Notes under the pieces: model-generated
Database searches by the model: none
What the model was told of the DNA's origin: nothing
The model's input: the letters and a program-made list of their open reading frames with translations, nothing else
From: JANRIC01 sp033765345
GTDB taxonomy: Bacteria; Bacteroidota; Bacteroidia; Cytophagales; Microscillaceae
Reading direction: 5' to 3'
Length of the DNA: 52,657 nt
Assembly (NCBI GenBank): GCA_033765345.1
Contig: JANRIC010000239.1
Span: 1 to 52,657, forward strand
Translations under genes and position numbers: made by a program
In this document: positions 52,567-52,657 of the stretch, piece after piece
How positions within the stretch are numbered: the stretch's first letter is position 1
Layout of the letters: every line of letters begins with the position of its first letter

Positions 52567-52657
52567 ATGAAAGAAGCACAAGATTTTTCTTTGTTAGACA
52601 AACTCAAGCTGAGAAATACCTATCAGGTCATCGCTGAGGAAGGAGGCAAAACAGTCT
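52567..52657 (+). CDS. Start of a further gene, cut by the window end
   Basis: An open frame from ATG 52567 (MKEAQDFSLLDKLKLRNTYQ) runs off the end of the window. An ATG two codons upstream (52561) is an alternative. The 30 visible residues are not enough for me to name a family. Confidence 0.5.
   Translation, partial: MKEAQDFSLLDKLKLRNTYQVIAEEGGKTV

Overview
The window comes from a member of the Bacteroidota, most likely the order Cytophagales. The evidence is a SusC/SusD pair, type IX secretion (T9SS) C-terminal sorting domains, an Rpb6-like RNA polymerase omega subunit next to bamD and coaBC, a diheme-type sdhCAB operon without sdhD, the porin/DUF4212/ActP/Acs acetate operon, DUF4230 and DUF1573 proteins, and TAnnTTTG-type promoters. 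The G+C content is moderate and intergenic regions are AT-rich. No rRNA, tRNA or CRISPR array was seen.

Layout. Positions 1-2.4 kb hold a 21-bp tandem array, a REP-like palindrome, a glutamine amidotransferase (trpG/pabA), an overlapping xisH-xisI pair and an IS1-type remnant. Positions 2.5-5.5 kb hold a single-domain response regulator, a 921-bp IS5-family element (IS1031-like, flanked by TAA) that cuts an Rhs/YD-repeat gene remnant, and a 14-copy 21-bp array. Positions 5.6-12.3 kb hold RNase HI and, on the minus strand, a complete acetate module: an InsA-like zinc-ribbon/HTH protein, a porin, DUF4212, ActP and Acs. Positions 12.5-18.5 kb hold a hairpin-rich candidate RNA and a minus-strand series: tilS, a cNMP-binding protein, DUF4230, then (past a MITE and a DUF1573 stub) a small ORF, ftsE, DUF4178 and a lipoprotein. 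Positions 18.6-23.2 kb are an envelope/housekeeping series: OstA-like protein, mini T9SS protein, bamD, rpoZ, coaBC. Positions 23.7-27.2 kb are sdhCAB. Positions 27.3-30 kb hold a thioredoxin-like protein and a secreted caspase-like protein with a small partner. Positions 30.3-36 kb hold a second MITE, a P450-reductase fusion of the CYP102 type, an AAA ATPase remnant and an acidic 525-aa protein of unknown function. Positions 36.6-45.9 kb hold susC-susD, a striking 41-bp tandem array and a 1455-aa ExeM/NucH-type secreted nuclease. Positions 46.2-52.6 kb hold a GH19-like protein with peptidoglycan-binding-like repeats, a third MITE, a coiled-coil zinc-ribbon protein, agmatine deiminase, Sua5/TsaC, a membrane protein, a 1-Cys peroxiredoxin and the start of one more gene.

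How it works together. Most of the window is core metabolism and envelope biogenesis. Acetate import and activation (porin, DUF4212/ActP, Acs) feeds acetyl-CoA into a TCA cycle represented by sdhCAB. The ostA-bamD group and two T9SS substrates point to active outer-membrane export. The accessory signal is mainly in the intergenic DNA: three tandem arrays (21, 21 and 41 bp periods), a 105-bp palindromic MITE in three copies (two identical), several gene stubs and a possible structured RNA. The items most worth a second look are the MITE family, the 41-bp array whose hairpin arms change in a compensatory way between variants, and the transposase-derived DNA-binding protein encoded directly upstream of the acetate operon.
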